A stretch of DNA of 16,636 nucleotides from Phycisphaerales bacterium UBA4658 (lineage in GTDB: Bacteria > Planctomycetota > Phycisphaerae > Phycisphaerales > UBA1924): contig DHLW01000196.1 in the NCBI GenBank assembly GCA_002405485.1, positions 1 through 16,636 on the forward strand, given 5' to 3'. The position numbers and the translations under genes are program-made. Each line of letters opens with the position of its first letter. Position 1 is the first letter of the stretch. The notes below the pieces were generated by a model that was not told where the DNA came from, ran no database searches, and saw nothing but the letters and a program-made list of their open reading frames with translations. Shown one piece after another: positions 5,953 through 14,900 of the stretch.

Positions 5953-6573
5953 ATGAGTTCACAGATGAGTGATGATGCCCGCGACGTCCAAGCCGCTCTG
6001 GCGGCCAGGAACGACCCCTTGGCGTCGACGACAACTCGTCACGCCGGGCATCAGGCCTTTGCCCGCATCTACGACCGGCATGCGCCGGTGATTCGTGCGG
6101 TCTGCTTCCGGCTGTGTGCTTCTCCGAGCGATGTCGACGATGCCCTTCAAGAGACCTTCATTCGCGCGTATCGCCTGCTGCACGAGGTTGCGGATCCCTC
6201 CGGCCTTCGGGGATGGCTGTATGCGATCGCTCGGCACGTCTGCTCGGAACGACGCCGCGCCGCCGGGCGGCGTCATGCACACGAGCACGCCGCCGCGGAG
6301 GTCGGCATGACGCACGACGGGAAACTGCCGGCATCGCCCGTCGAACCCGCTCCGCAGGATGCGGCCCAGCGGAGCGAAGCCCTCGATCGGCTCACCGCGG
6401 CGATCGACGAGCTCAGCGACGAGGAGCGGCTGGCGATCCACCTGTACTACCTCGATGCCGATCCGATTCAAGCGGCAAGTGCAACGCTCGGGCTGTCGCG
6501 CAGCGGGTTCTACAAGCTGCTGAACCGGGCCAAGGAGCATCTCGGCACGCTGATGGGAGCTGTGAAGCCATGA
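5953..6573 (+). CDS. ECF-type RNA polymerase sigma factor
   Basis: A cytoplasmic alternative sigma factor of the sigma-70 family, 206 residues, the usual ECF size. Region 2 is at about 34-103 (AFARIYDRH, DVDDALQETFIRAYRLLHEV, LRGWLYAIARHVCSERRR). Region 4 is at about 141-203 (AIDELSDEERLAIHLYYLD, then an HTH ending in SRSGFYKLLNRAKEHLG). Region 3 is absent, as in the ECF class. Start choices are ATG 5953, ATG 5965 or TTG 5914, none with a strong RBS; 5953 is taken as the first ATG. The stop overlaps the ATG of the next gene by 4 bp (ATGA), so the two are translationally coupled. In ECF operons that position normally holds the anti-sigma factor. Confidence 0.9.
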   Translation: MSSQMSDDARDVQAALAARNDPLASTTTRHAGHQAFARIYDRHAPVIRAVCFRLCASPSDVDDALQETFIRAYRLLHEVADPSGLRGWLYAIARHVCSERRRAAGRRHAHEHAAAEVGMTHDGKLPASPVEPAPQDAAQRSEALDRLTAAIDELSDEERLAIHLYYLDADPIQAASATLGLSRSGFYKLLNRAKEHLGTLMGAVKP

Positions 6574-9500
6574 GCCGTCCGCACGACCCTTCGACACCGT
6601 CACCGAGTCCGCCGAATCCGCCCGATCCGGACGACGCATCGGCGCGAAGCGCAAATCTCTCAGGCTCCCCCACTCCCATCGCGGCCGATTCGCACTCGGA
6701 AACCGACGCGCTCGACGATCTTCTTCGGCAGTGGCATCGCGTGCACGCGGACAAGGCGTCGGCCGGCCGCGACCGGCTGCTCGCGTCCCTGTCGGCCCAG
6801 GCCGGTGCACCAGACGCCACCCGGCAAGACCCGTCCACCTCACACGCGTCGCTGCGATCAGGCACACCTCACCCGCGATCGGTGATCGCGGTCATTCGGA
6901 GGGTGGTCATGAATCGGTACTCCCCGCTTGCGGCGGCGGCGGTCGCGTTCGCCGCGCTGCTTCCGTTCCTGCTCCCCACGACCTTGCAGGTCGTGTCCAA
7001 GGCCGTTGCGGCTGACGCTCGTGTCGTCATGGCTCCGGACGGCGGGCGGCTGGACGCGTTCGACCGGGATGGGAACCTGCTCGGCCCTTGCACGCTCAGG
7101 CACACGGATGTCAAGGTCGAGATCAGCGGGCGTTTCACGCGCGTCACGCTCACCCAGAAGTACCACAACACCCACGCCGACAAGATCGAGGCGGTGTACA
7201 CGTTTCCGCTCTCGCACAAGGCGGGCGTGGACCGCATGATGATGACGATCGGCGATCGCGTGATCGTCGGCGAGGTGAAGGAGCGGCAGCAGGCACGCCG
7301 AATCTATGAGGCGGCAAGGGACGCCGGGCGCGTCGCGAGTCTGCTCGAGCAGGAGAGGCCCAACATCTTCACGCAGTCGATCGCCAACATCGAACCAGGC
7401 GCGACGATCGACATCGAAATCAGCTATGTGGAACTCGTCACCGAGCGTGATGGCGCTTTCCAGTTCGACTTCCCGACCGTCGTGGGCCCGCGGTACATCC
7501 CCGGCGGCTCCACCGCTCCGGCGATCCTCGAAGTGCAGCCGACGGCGGAACCCGGGGAGGACGCGCCGGCGAAGCTCAAGGTTGAGCCGCGCCGCGGCGT
7601 GGTGCTGCTGGGGCCGGCGAGCGTGCGCGTCGTGGGCCGGGGCGAGGCGATCGCTCGGAGCGATCGGGGAGTGGATGAGCGACTCCTGAACGCCGCGATC
7701 AACGGCGCCACCCCGGTGCTGCCGCCTGCCAATGCCCTGACCGATCTGGCGTACTTCAAGATCGAATGCCGCTACGCCGACGGCTCGGTCGAGTCTGGGG
7801 TGTTCCGCAAGGACGGCTTCGGGCACGTCGGCGGGCGCTGGTTCCATCTCCCGCCGCCCGAAGCTCTTCAGCCCGGTCATCAGGCCCCCGAGGCTGGACC
7901 CGGAGGGCCGTTTGCACAACCGACGGATCAGGTGCCCGACGCGGATCGGATCACGCCGATGCCCACGCGACCGGGAACGCGTGCGGGGCACGACCTGTCG
8001 ATCTCGGTGATGCTGGACACGGGTGGCCCGGGCATTCTGGACCTGGAGTCGCCGATGCACCGGATCACGCGGACAACGCTCAAGAGCGACGAGGACGGCC
8101 TGCCGCGTCGGATGAGCATCGCCCTCGAGCGGCTGAGCGAGATTCCGAACAGGGACTTCGTGCTCAGGTGGAGGCAGGTCGATGACCAGATCGGCGACCG
8201 GGTGTTCGTGCACGCCGGAGGGCTGGACGAGCCGGGCCAGGTCAACGGCGTAGGCGGCAGGGGCGGCTTTGTGGCGATCCAACTGGATCCGCCGGCGCGT
8301 GTGAGCGACGAGCAGGCCGTTCCGCGTGAGCTTGTGTTCGTCGTGGACACCTCGGGTTCCATGAACGGCGAGCCGATGGAGGCGTGCAAGCGGCTGATGC
8401 ACGAAGCGATCGAGTCGATGCGACCGCTGGACCGATTCAACGTGATCACCTTCGCCGGGCACACGCAGGTGCTGTGGCCGGACCTGCGCCCGAACACGCC
8501 GGCGAATCGGGCCGAGGCGCTCGGGATGCTGCAGCGTCAGCGCGGCGCCGGCGGAACGGAGATGATGAAGGCGATCCAGGCGGCGCTCGGCCAGCCGCGG
8601 GACGATCGAAGCACTCGGCCGCTGACTCCGGCGGAACTGGCGGACCTGCCAGCAGACGGGCGGGAAGTGGTCGTGACCGTCGATGACGGCGCATTCGACA
8701 GCGAACGCATGGAGGCCGATGGCACGACCGTGACGCCGACGATCAGGGTCCGCGACGGGCTGCTCCTGCAGTGCTCGTCGTTCCGGCTGCCGGAGTCCTA
8801 TCTCAAGAAGGCCCACGCCAACATGCAGCGCCCGGACGTGAGACTCTCGCTCACGCTCACCGGCGCGTGGTCGACCCAGGATGGCCAGCGATTGCTGAAC
8901 GTCCGCAGCGCCGCCCTCGGCGAAGAGCCCGTGCGCCCGCTGCGCATCGTCATGTTCCTGACCGACGCCTATGTCGGCAACGACATGGCCATCATCGACG
9001 CGATCAAGCGTCATCGCAGCACCACCCGTGTGTTCAGCTTCGGCATCGGCAACAGCGTGAACCGCTGGCTCGTCGAGGAAATGGCGCGGGTTGGCGGGGG
9101 CGAGCCGGAGTTCGTGTACATCGGCCGGACGGCGGAGAAGGACATCGCCTCCAGCATCGAGCGCTTCAACCGTCGCACGCGCACGCCGGTGCTCACCGAC
9201 ATCCGGGTGACGTTCAACGGCGTCGCGCCGACCGACGTGCTGCCGGAGCTCTCGAACATCCCCGATCTCTTCGACAATCGCCCCCTGACGATCCTGGGAC
9301 GATACCAGAACGCCGGCAGCGGCTCGGTGACCATCCAAGGACAGACCGGCCGCGGCCCCTGGGAGCGGACCATCCCGCTGACCCTCCCGGCGCGCAGCGC
9401 CCAGCACTCGTCGCTTCCGGTGCTCTGGGCCCGCGCCAAGATCGACGCGCTCATGGGGCTGGACCTTGTGGGCATGCAGACCGGCACGCCCAACCCTGAC

Positions 9501-10778
9501 GTCAAGTCGCAGATCGTCGCTCTTGGCGAAGAGTTCAACGTGATGAGCCAGTACACCTCGTTTGTCGCGGTCGACAAGCTCCGTGTCACGCTCGGCGGGA
9601 AGCCTCGGCTGGTGCACGTGCCCGTGGAGTTGCCGGACCAGACCAACTGGGAGGGGTTCTTTGGTCCGATCGGCGCGGACAACGGCGCGGAGCCGAGCGA
9701 CCGCGCCGGGGTATCCGCGGACCAGGCGACTGCCACGGAGCGCGTGCTGACGTTGAAGGCCGAGGCGTTGCAGCGGCTGCGCACTGGAGAGATCGCGGGC
9801 CCGTCCCCGGGAGACGACTCTCTCGGACACTCGACCTCCCGCGACGACCTGGCATTTGGACGGGCATTGACACCGCCGGAGCAGAAGACGACGGCACCGC
9901 CTGCACCGACTGCGGCACCCATGCCGGCAACGGCACGCATGCCCGCGGCGGCAAGCCCGGCGCCAACGGCCATGCCCAAGCCCAGCGCTCGACGAGGTGA
10001 TGCCCTCGGCGGGGCCGACGGCAATCCCACGCCTGGGGAACTCGTCCGCCCAGCCGCGCCGATCCCGCCGAGCGATCCGCCCGCGCGAGAAGTCGCCTTG
10101 CCAGGCACTCTGTCGGATGCGAGGGAGCATCGCCGCCCTGGGGAGGACGTGCTCGGATCAAGATCGGGAATGACCGAACTGGCCGCCTTGGCTCTTGGAG
10201 CCGAGACGTCGCGGGGCAGATCAATGGATCGCACGCTGCACCGCGTGAGCGACGTCGCCTGGCTGCGCCTGCTGGGTGCGACGCAGCTCGCCATGGCAGA
10301 CGACCTGGAAGGGGCGCGGCGGATCACCTGTGCGCCACTGCCGCCGATCGGAATCGACGATGCGGACACCAGGGCGACGGAAGAGCCGCGGCGCGAGCTC
10401 ACGAGGGCGTGCCAGACCCTTGGCGACCCGACGGTCGACATGCAGGCCCGAGGGGCGACGCTCGTCGAACTGCGTGCCAAGGCCAGCGCGGCGATCGAGT
10501 CCATCGCACGCGAGGACAAGGTCAAGGTCACTCTCGCTGACGATCTGCTCGGGCTCTCCACCGCAAGCGTCGAGCCGACATCGGCTCAGCGCGTCCGAAT
10601 CGTGGTGCTCGTGAGTCGCTTGACGCCCGAGGTCCTGGCGGCGATCCGGGCGCTCGGCATGCGCGTCGAGAGCGAGCACGCGGAGGTTCGTGTGGTCATC
10701 GGATCGCTCCCGGTCCAGCGACTCCGTGACCTGGCCCTGCTCTCGGCAGTTCGTCGTGTGGAGCGCGTGCAGGAGTGA
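6570..10778 (+). CDS. Membrane-anchored VIT and von Willebrand A domain protein, probable sigma-factor partner
   Basis: A 1402-residue protein. Residues 1-113 are Pro/Ser-rich and presumably cytoplasmic, with one likely helical stretch at 46-74 (DALDDLLRQWHRVH). A transmembrane segment lies at about 118-137. A VIT domain (about 151-312) includes YHNTHADKIEAVYTFPLS. A vWA domain begins near 586 with MIDAS motif DTSGSM (D593-S597), T663 in GGTEMM and D799 in LTDAY. Between T663 and D799 an insert of about 110 residues (675-785) interrupts the vWA fold. A Pro/Ala-rich linker (about 1070-1200) leads to a C-terminal module of about 60 residues (RLTPEVLAAIRALGM and SLPVQRLRDLALL). GGGAG lies 10 nt before the ATG. 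The 4-bp overlap with the sigma gene suggests an anti-sigma role for the N-terminus, but no zinc-binding motif is visible there. Function is inference; domains are clear. Confidence 0.9.
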   Translation: MSRPHDPSTPSPSPPNPPDPDDASARSANLSGSPTPIAADSHSETDALDDLLRQWHRVHADKASAGRDRLLASLSAQAGAPDATRQDPSTSHASLRSGTPHPRSVIAVIRRVVMNRYSPLAAAAVAFAALLPFLLPTTLQVVSKAVAADARVVMAPDGGRLDAFDRDGNLLGPCTLRHTDVKVEISGRFTRVTLTQKYHNTHADKIEAVYTFPLSHKAGVDRMMMTIGDRVIVGEVKERQQARRIYEAARDAGRVASLLEQERPNIFTQSIANIEPGATIDIEISYVELVTERDGAFQFDFPTVVGPRYIPGGSTAPAILEVQPTAEPGEDAPAKLKVEPRRGVVLLGPASVRVVGRGEAIARSDRGVDERLLNAAINGATPVLPPANALTDLAYFKIECRYADGSVESGVFRKDGFGHVGGRWFHLPPPEALQPGHQAPEAGPGGPFAQPTDQVPDADRITPMPTRPGTRAGHDLSISVMLDTGGPGILDLESPMHRITRTTLKSDEDGLPRRMSIALERLSEIPNRDFVLRWRQVDDQIGDRVFVHAGGLDEPGQVNGVGGRGGFVAIQLDPPARVSDEQAVPRELVFVVDTSGSMNGEPMEACKRLMHEAIESMRPLDRFNVITFAGHTQVLWPDLRPNTPANRAEALGMLQRQRGAGGTEMMKAIQAALGQPRDDRSTRPLTPAELADLPADGREVVVTVDDGAFDSERMEADGTTVTPTIRVRDGLLLQCSSFRLPESYLKKAHANMQRPDVRLSLTLTGAWSTQDGQRLLNVRSAALGEEPVRPLRIVMFLTDAYVGNDMAIIDAIKRHRSTTRVFSFGIGNSVNRWLVEEMARVGGGEPEFVYIGRTAEKDIASSIERFNRRTRTPVLTDIRVTFNGVAPTDVLPELSNIPDLFDNRPLTILGRYQNAGSGSVTIQGQTGRGPWERTIPLTLPARSAQHSSLPVLWARAKIDALMGLDLVGMQTGTPNPDVKSQIVALGEEFNVMSQYTSFVAVDKLRVTLGGKPRLVHVPVELPDQTNWEGFFGPIGADNGAEPSDRAGVSADQATATERVLTLKAEALQRLRTGEIAGPSPGDDSLGHSTSRDDLAFGRALTPPEQKTTAPPAPTAAPMPATARMPAAASPAPTAMPKPSARRGDALGGADGNPTPGELVRPAAPIPPSDPPAREVALPGTLSDAREHRRPGEDVLGSRSGMTELAALALGAETSRGRSMDRTLHRVSDVAWLRLLGATQLAMADDLEGARRITCAPLPPIGIDDADTRATEEPRRELTRACQTLGDPTVDMQARGATLVELRAKASAAIESIAREDKVKVTLADDLLGLSTASVEPTSAQRVRIVVLVSRLTPEVLAAIRALGMRVESEHAEVRVVIGSLPVQRLRDLALLSAVRRVERVQE

Positions 10779-10842
10779 ACTCCATCCGCGATGGCGGTGG
10801 CGGCGCCGTGGCACGCGTCAGCCCCACTGAAGCCGCTTTGGC

Positions 10843-10848
10843 TACCCT
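10843..10848 (+). promoter_or_regulatory. Possible -10 element giving a leaderless mRNA
   Basis: TACCCT ends 6 nt before the ATG at 10855, so transcription would start at or beside the A of the start codon. No convincing -35 is visible. Confidence 0.4.
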
Positions 10849-10854
10849 TGCGGC

Positions 10855-11193
10855 ATGGGCCGAGGGCAACGAGCACGCGGGTACGACCCTGAGCACGACA
10901 CGAGCGTGTCGAACGGCGACGCCGGACCGACGTGGACCAAAGGCGAACTCATCGACGCGGCGGGGATTTCCGCGAAGACGTTCGACACGATCCGAAAGGC
11001 CGCCCGAGTGCCCGGACCATCGCACGGCGGGCTGACGCACGCATACTCCGGCCAGGATCTCATGGCGCTTATCCAGAAGGTGGAAAGCGGGCGGTTCTCC
11101 GAGATCGGCGCACCGATCGCGGAGGCATGGAAGCCCCTGCTGGCAGAGGCGGGATTGGTGATGCCGACCGCGATTTCCCGGAAGAAGCGCTAG
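10855..11193 (+). CDS. Small helix-turn-helix (MerR-like) protein
   Basis: A 112-residue basic protein of unknown specific function. Residues 27-92 resemble the HTH and wing of a MerR-like regulator: WTKGELIDAAGISAKTFDTI, then a GGLTHAYSGQDLMAL wing and helix. The C-terminus ends in SRKKR. The effector domain of true MerR proteins is missing, so it may be a DNA-binding adaptor. No Shine-Dalgarno precedes the ATG, and TACCCT lies only 6 nt upstream, which suggests a leaderless mRNA. It sits 76 bp after the VIT gene and has no clear link to it. Confidence is good that it is a gene, moderate for DNA binding. Confidence 0.7.
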   Translation: MGRGQRARGYDPEHDTSVSNGDAGPTWTKGELIDAAGISAKTFDTIRKAARVPGPSHGGLTHAYSGQDLMALIQKVESGRFSEIGAPIAEAWKPLLAEAGLVMPTAISRKKR

Positions 11194-11269
11194 TCGAATA
11201 CGGATGAAGGCATCGGGTGCTGTCGATTGTGCACAAGCGCTCGACTGTGAAGATCCGGTGTGTGAGAAC

Positions 11270-11298
11270 TTGCACCGCGGGAGCGAGCGCGGTATTCT
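11270..11298 (+). promoter_or_regulatory. Promoter of the TSCPD gene
   Basis: TTGCAC (11270-11275) and TATTCT (11293-11298) with the ideal 17-bp spacer, placed between two genes in the direction of the TSCPD gene. Expected start near 11305. Confidence 0.7.
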
Positions 11299-11304
11299 CG
11301 CGGC

Positions 11305-11482
11305 GTCCTCGGGGGCGAACCGATAGCCGAGGTCTCTGTGGTCCGATTGCCGGTGGACGGTCGTCGGGCGGCATGTTCGTCGAGTGGTCCTGAAAGTCCA
11401 GTTGGCAGGCTTGTGATGCACCGCTCGCGTTGGACACGCGAGCCCAAGGCCGCAGGATGCGGCGAGAGGTGGGTTGGAGCGC
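11305..11482 (+). promoter_or_regulatory. Structured 5' leader of the TSCPD gene
   Basis: About 178 nt of untranslated RNA between the promoter and the ATG. Hairpins visible by eye are CCTCGG/CCGAGG (11307-11332), a perfect 8-bp GCTCGCGT/ACGCGAGC with a 5-nt loop (11423-11443), and GCCGC/GCGGC with loop AGGAT (11449-11463), the last ending 20 nt before the start codon. The length and hairpins suggest a cis-regulatory RNA. The conserved boxes of the cobalamin riboswitch were looked for and not seen. Ligand or mechanism unknown. Confidence 0.45.
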
Positions 11483-11863
11483 ATGGTTGCACACCGTCAG
11501 GTTCTTCCCGAGACACGATCCTCGATCACGCACAAGTTCTGCATCAACGGGCACGAGGGGTACTTGACGATCGGATTGCATCCGGACGGACGCCCGGGCG
11601 AGATCTTCATCAAGATGGCCAAGGAAGGGTCGACGATGAGCGGGATGTGCCAGGCGTTCTGCCGGGCGTTCTCACTGGCCCTGCAGTACGGGTTGTCTCT
11701 GGATGACGCCGTGATCCGCTTCAGCGGCATGAGATTTGAGCCCATGGGTGCGACCACCAATCCGGACATTCCGGAGTGTCAGTCGATCGTGGACTATGTG
11801 GCCAAGTTCCTGCAGTCGCACTTCGCAGAGGGGCATGCTGTCCCATCCGACCGGCGGCTCTGA
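11483..11863 (+). CDS. Stand-alone TSCPD domain protein (ribonucleotide reductase C-terminal type)
   Basis: A 126-residue protein almost wholly made of the TSCPD domain that normally ends the B12-dependent class II ribonucleotide reductase NrdJ. Family-typical blocks are HKFCINGHEGYLTIGLHPDG (17-36), RPGEIFIKMAKEGSTMSG (37-54), LALQYGLSLDDAV (65-77), MRFEPMGATTNPDIP (83-97) and SIVDYVAKFL (101-110). The catalytic barrel is absent, and there is no CxxC redox tail; the cysteines are C20, C56, C60 and C99. The start could be ATG 11483 (GGAG only 3 nt before) or TTG 11474. It has its own promoter and a long leader, so it is expressed separately from any nrdJ. It may complete a split reductase, as known for NrdJa/NrdJb, or act as a regulator. 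Function is inferred from domain identity only. Confidence 0.85.
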   Translation: MVAHRQVLPETRSSITHKFCINGHEGYLTIGLHPDGRPGEIFIKMAKEGSTMSGMCQAFCRAFSLALQYGLSLDDAVIRFSGMRFEPMGATTNPDIPECQSIVDYVAKFLQSHFAEGHAVPSDRRL

Positions 11864-11868
11864 GCCTG

Positions 11869-11883
11869 CTCGATTCCATCGAG
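11869..11883 (+). terminator. Weak hairpin after the TSCPD gene
   Basis: CTCGAT/ATCGAG, 6 bp with a 3-nt loop, 5 nt after the stop codon and without a T tract. It may mark the 3' end of the transcript. Confidence 0.25.
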
Positions 11884-11954
11884 GACATCCGTTGACGACG
11901 ACCGGTCGCTCGCTGGCCTGTCTCAGGTCTGAAGCGTCGCCAGGGTCGACGCGG

Positions 11955-11960
11955 TAGCAT
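11955..11960 (+). promoter_or_regulatory. Possible -10 element giving a leaderless mRNA
   Basis: TAGCAT ends 7 nt before the ATG at 11968, the position expected for transcription starting at the start codon. No clear -35 is seen. Confidence 0.4.
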
Positions 11961-11967
11961 TCCCGGC

Positions 11968-14900
11968 ATGTCGACACGGAGATCCCGCGGCGAGGGCGGG
12001 AAGAGTTCGTCCGGAGGCACACCCCCCTCGGCACGGACGACCGGCACGCTCGTGGCCGTCGCGCTTGGGTTGATCGGCGCGGGCATCGCACTCTTTGTCG
12101 CGGTCGGCTCTCGGCGTGGGCCCTCGACTGGCGCACTCCCCGGGAATGTCGTGGACATCGGTTCGCCACCCTCCCCGGACGGGGTGCAGGACATCGGCGG
12201 CAGCGTCAACGGCCGAATCCAGATGGAGGACAAGAAGCAACCCGGACGGCTCTCCTCCGAACTTGCCTATGCCAAGCTCGATCCCATGGGGCAGGGCAAC
12301 TATCGCGTCGACCAGCCCCGGGCATGGCTGTACATGCGCGACGGCCGAATCGTGCACGTGCGAGCCGACGGCGGGCAGATCAAGCGATCGGGCACGACAG
12401 CAACCGCGCTCGGCGGCCAAGCCGAGATCGAGAGCGGGCGGTTCTTCGGGAACGTGCTCATTCGAGTGTTTCCTCCGCGACCGTCGGGCACCGGGCTGAA
12501 CGTTCCGGTGGATCCGGATCGCGAGGAGCCGGGCGTGCTTATGGCCATGGACTCGGTGGACTTTGATGCGGTTCTGCTGCGGGCCAGCACGACCGATACG
12601 TTCACCGTCTCGACACGGAACCTGCTCATGGAGGGTGATGGGCTGCTCGTGGGCGTGAACCAGGTTCGCTCTCGAATCGAGTTGCTGCAGACGACCGGCA
12701 GGTTCGTGCGGTACAACCCGAACATCAGAACGGATCGTCGCGCCGGCACGCACGCTCGGGCGTCCGCCGAGGCGTCGCCGAGTTCCCCCGCGAATCAGAC
12801 CTCCGGCCCGGCTTCGGTTGGAAACGCGCAGGCGACTGGCGCCGACTCGCCCCCGGCGAGCGAGGTGCGCGCCTCGGCCGAGGTGGCCCAGAGCGCCTCA
12901 TCCCCCAAGGTCGACCAGTATCAGACCACGATCGTGGGCGACTTGACGGTGACCCAGGCGGGCAGGGTGCTCACGGCGGACACGCTGGACGTTTTTCTTC
13001 GTCTGATCGACAACGCGCTCCCGGAGAATGCGTTCGGCGTCTGGCCAAGCAGAACACCCTCCTCCGCCGAGCCCGCCAGTGCATCAGCGGACGCCCCTTC
13101 CACCATCCCGGAGGCCCCGAGTGCGACGACGGCTCAGTCTGATGCTCATGGCGCGTCGACAGCGGGTGCGGTTCCCGGAAACGCGTCGGCATCATCGCCC
13201 GCGGCGACGCCTCCGCTCTCAGAGAGGCCGAGCGTGTTCGTGTCCGCTGGCGATGAGGACATCGTCATGCGCTGGACCGGGCCGCTGGTCATGCGTCCGA
13301 TCGAGGGGCCAACGCCGGAGTTGGAAGACGGCAATCACTTCGCCGCACGGTTCGACGCGGATCGTCCGGGCGGACGCGAGCGTGTGCAACTGACCGACAA
13401 GGAGACCCGGGCGAACATCACCTGTGCACAGATCGAGTACGCCGCGACCAAGCGGATGCTGGCGCTCATCGCCTCCGGATCGTCTGGTTCGGGAAGCTCG
13501 GACGCGGGATCTCGGGTGATTGCACGGGTGCCCGATGCGGGGCAGATCATCGCCGCCGGGGTGCGGATCGACGTCGGGACCGGGCTGGGTCACGCCGCGG
13601 GCGGCGGTTCGCTGATGAGTCTGCGTGAGCAGCGAGCGGCGTTCGCGTTCGTCGGACCGCCTGCCCCGCCGGAGCTTTCGGTCGATCCCGCGGCCCTTAT
13701 CCGCCAGATCACCTGGACGGACCAGATGGACTTCCAGTTCCGGCTTCGCAACGGCCGGATCTCGGGCGCGCTGGACTGGGCCCAGTTCAATGGCAACGTG
13801 CTGGCCAAGGACAAACTGTCGACGATCGGCGGCGACTTCCTCAAGGCCGAGTTCATGCCCGTGGGCACGCAGGAATCCGCGCTCAAACGGGTTCGTGTCG
13901 TAGGGAACGCTTCGGCGATCGCCGGGCCTCGCGTGGTTGAGGCCTCGCGCGCGGGCCCCGTGCGCGATCCGATGGTCGCCGCGCGCGAGATCGTGGTGCA
14001 GTTCCAGCCGTCGCGCATCGACGCGAACGAGAGCGACCCGGTGAGAGCGGTCGCGACCGGAGGCGTTCGGGCGGCCACCCCCGAAGCAACGCTCACGACG
14101 GCGAGTCTGGAAGCGGTCATGACGCGCGATCCGGCCGAGGGCGTGGTCGTCACTGATGTGCTGTGCGATGGACAGACGGCGTTTGACAGGATCGACGGCG
14201 TGAGCGCTCGTGCCGATCGCGTGCGGGCCAATCCGCTGCTGCGAACGGTCGACCTCACGGGGCAACCGGTGGCGCTCTCGCGCGACGGATCGACCATCCT
14301 GGGCACGCAGATGTCCCTGGATGACGCCGCCGGGACGCTGCTGGTCTTTGGCGAGGGCGCCATGGAGCATGTGCAGTCGCCCAAGTCGGGCCTTGCCGAC
14401 GACCAGACGCACGTGCGTGCGACCTGGACCAAGAGCATGCTCTTCAACAACGCCCGCGGGACGGTCGAGTGCGCCGGCGACACGACGGTCATGGCCGCCA
14501 GCGCGCTGCGGCAGCAGACGATCAAGGCCGAGCGGCTCAATCTCTGGCTCACGCCCGCGGGCGAGCAAACGCCCTTGGGTGGCCGATCCGGGGGGAGCGG
14601 GCTCGCCGCCGGGGAGCGGGCGCTGCTCAAGGCCGAGGCGGTCGGCGCGGCCGTCGAACGCGACGGCGCGGCGAACGCGACGGTGGAAATGCGTCGGTAC
14701 GCCCGGCCGATCAGCACCATCGCCAGCGCCGACGACGCCAATCGCCCGATCACCATCGGGGATCGCGTGCTGGAGCAGGTGCTCTACATGGAGGGGCCAC
14801 GGATCCTGGCCGACGACGTCGCGGGAACCGTCGAGATTCCCGGAGCCGGACGAGCGATCGTTCGCGACCAGAAGCAGTCTGGGTCATCGACCTCGCGCGA

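Noticed and set aside
6858..10130. 1090-codon minus-strand ORF opposite the VIT-vWA gene
   Set aside because: Composition (Arg, His, Asp runs) is that of a codon-phase shadow; the plus strand has clear domains.
11305..11482. Cobalamin riboswitch in the TSCPD leader
   Set aside because: The conserved boxes of that riboswitch were not found by eye; only the general idea of a structured leader is kept.
13219..14568. Long minus-strand ORFs opposite the LptC/OstA-like gene
   Set aside because: Shadow frames; no motif or RBS, and the plus frame is continuous for 1135 codons.
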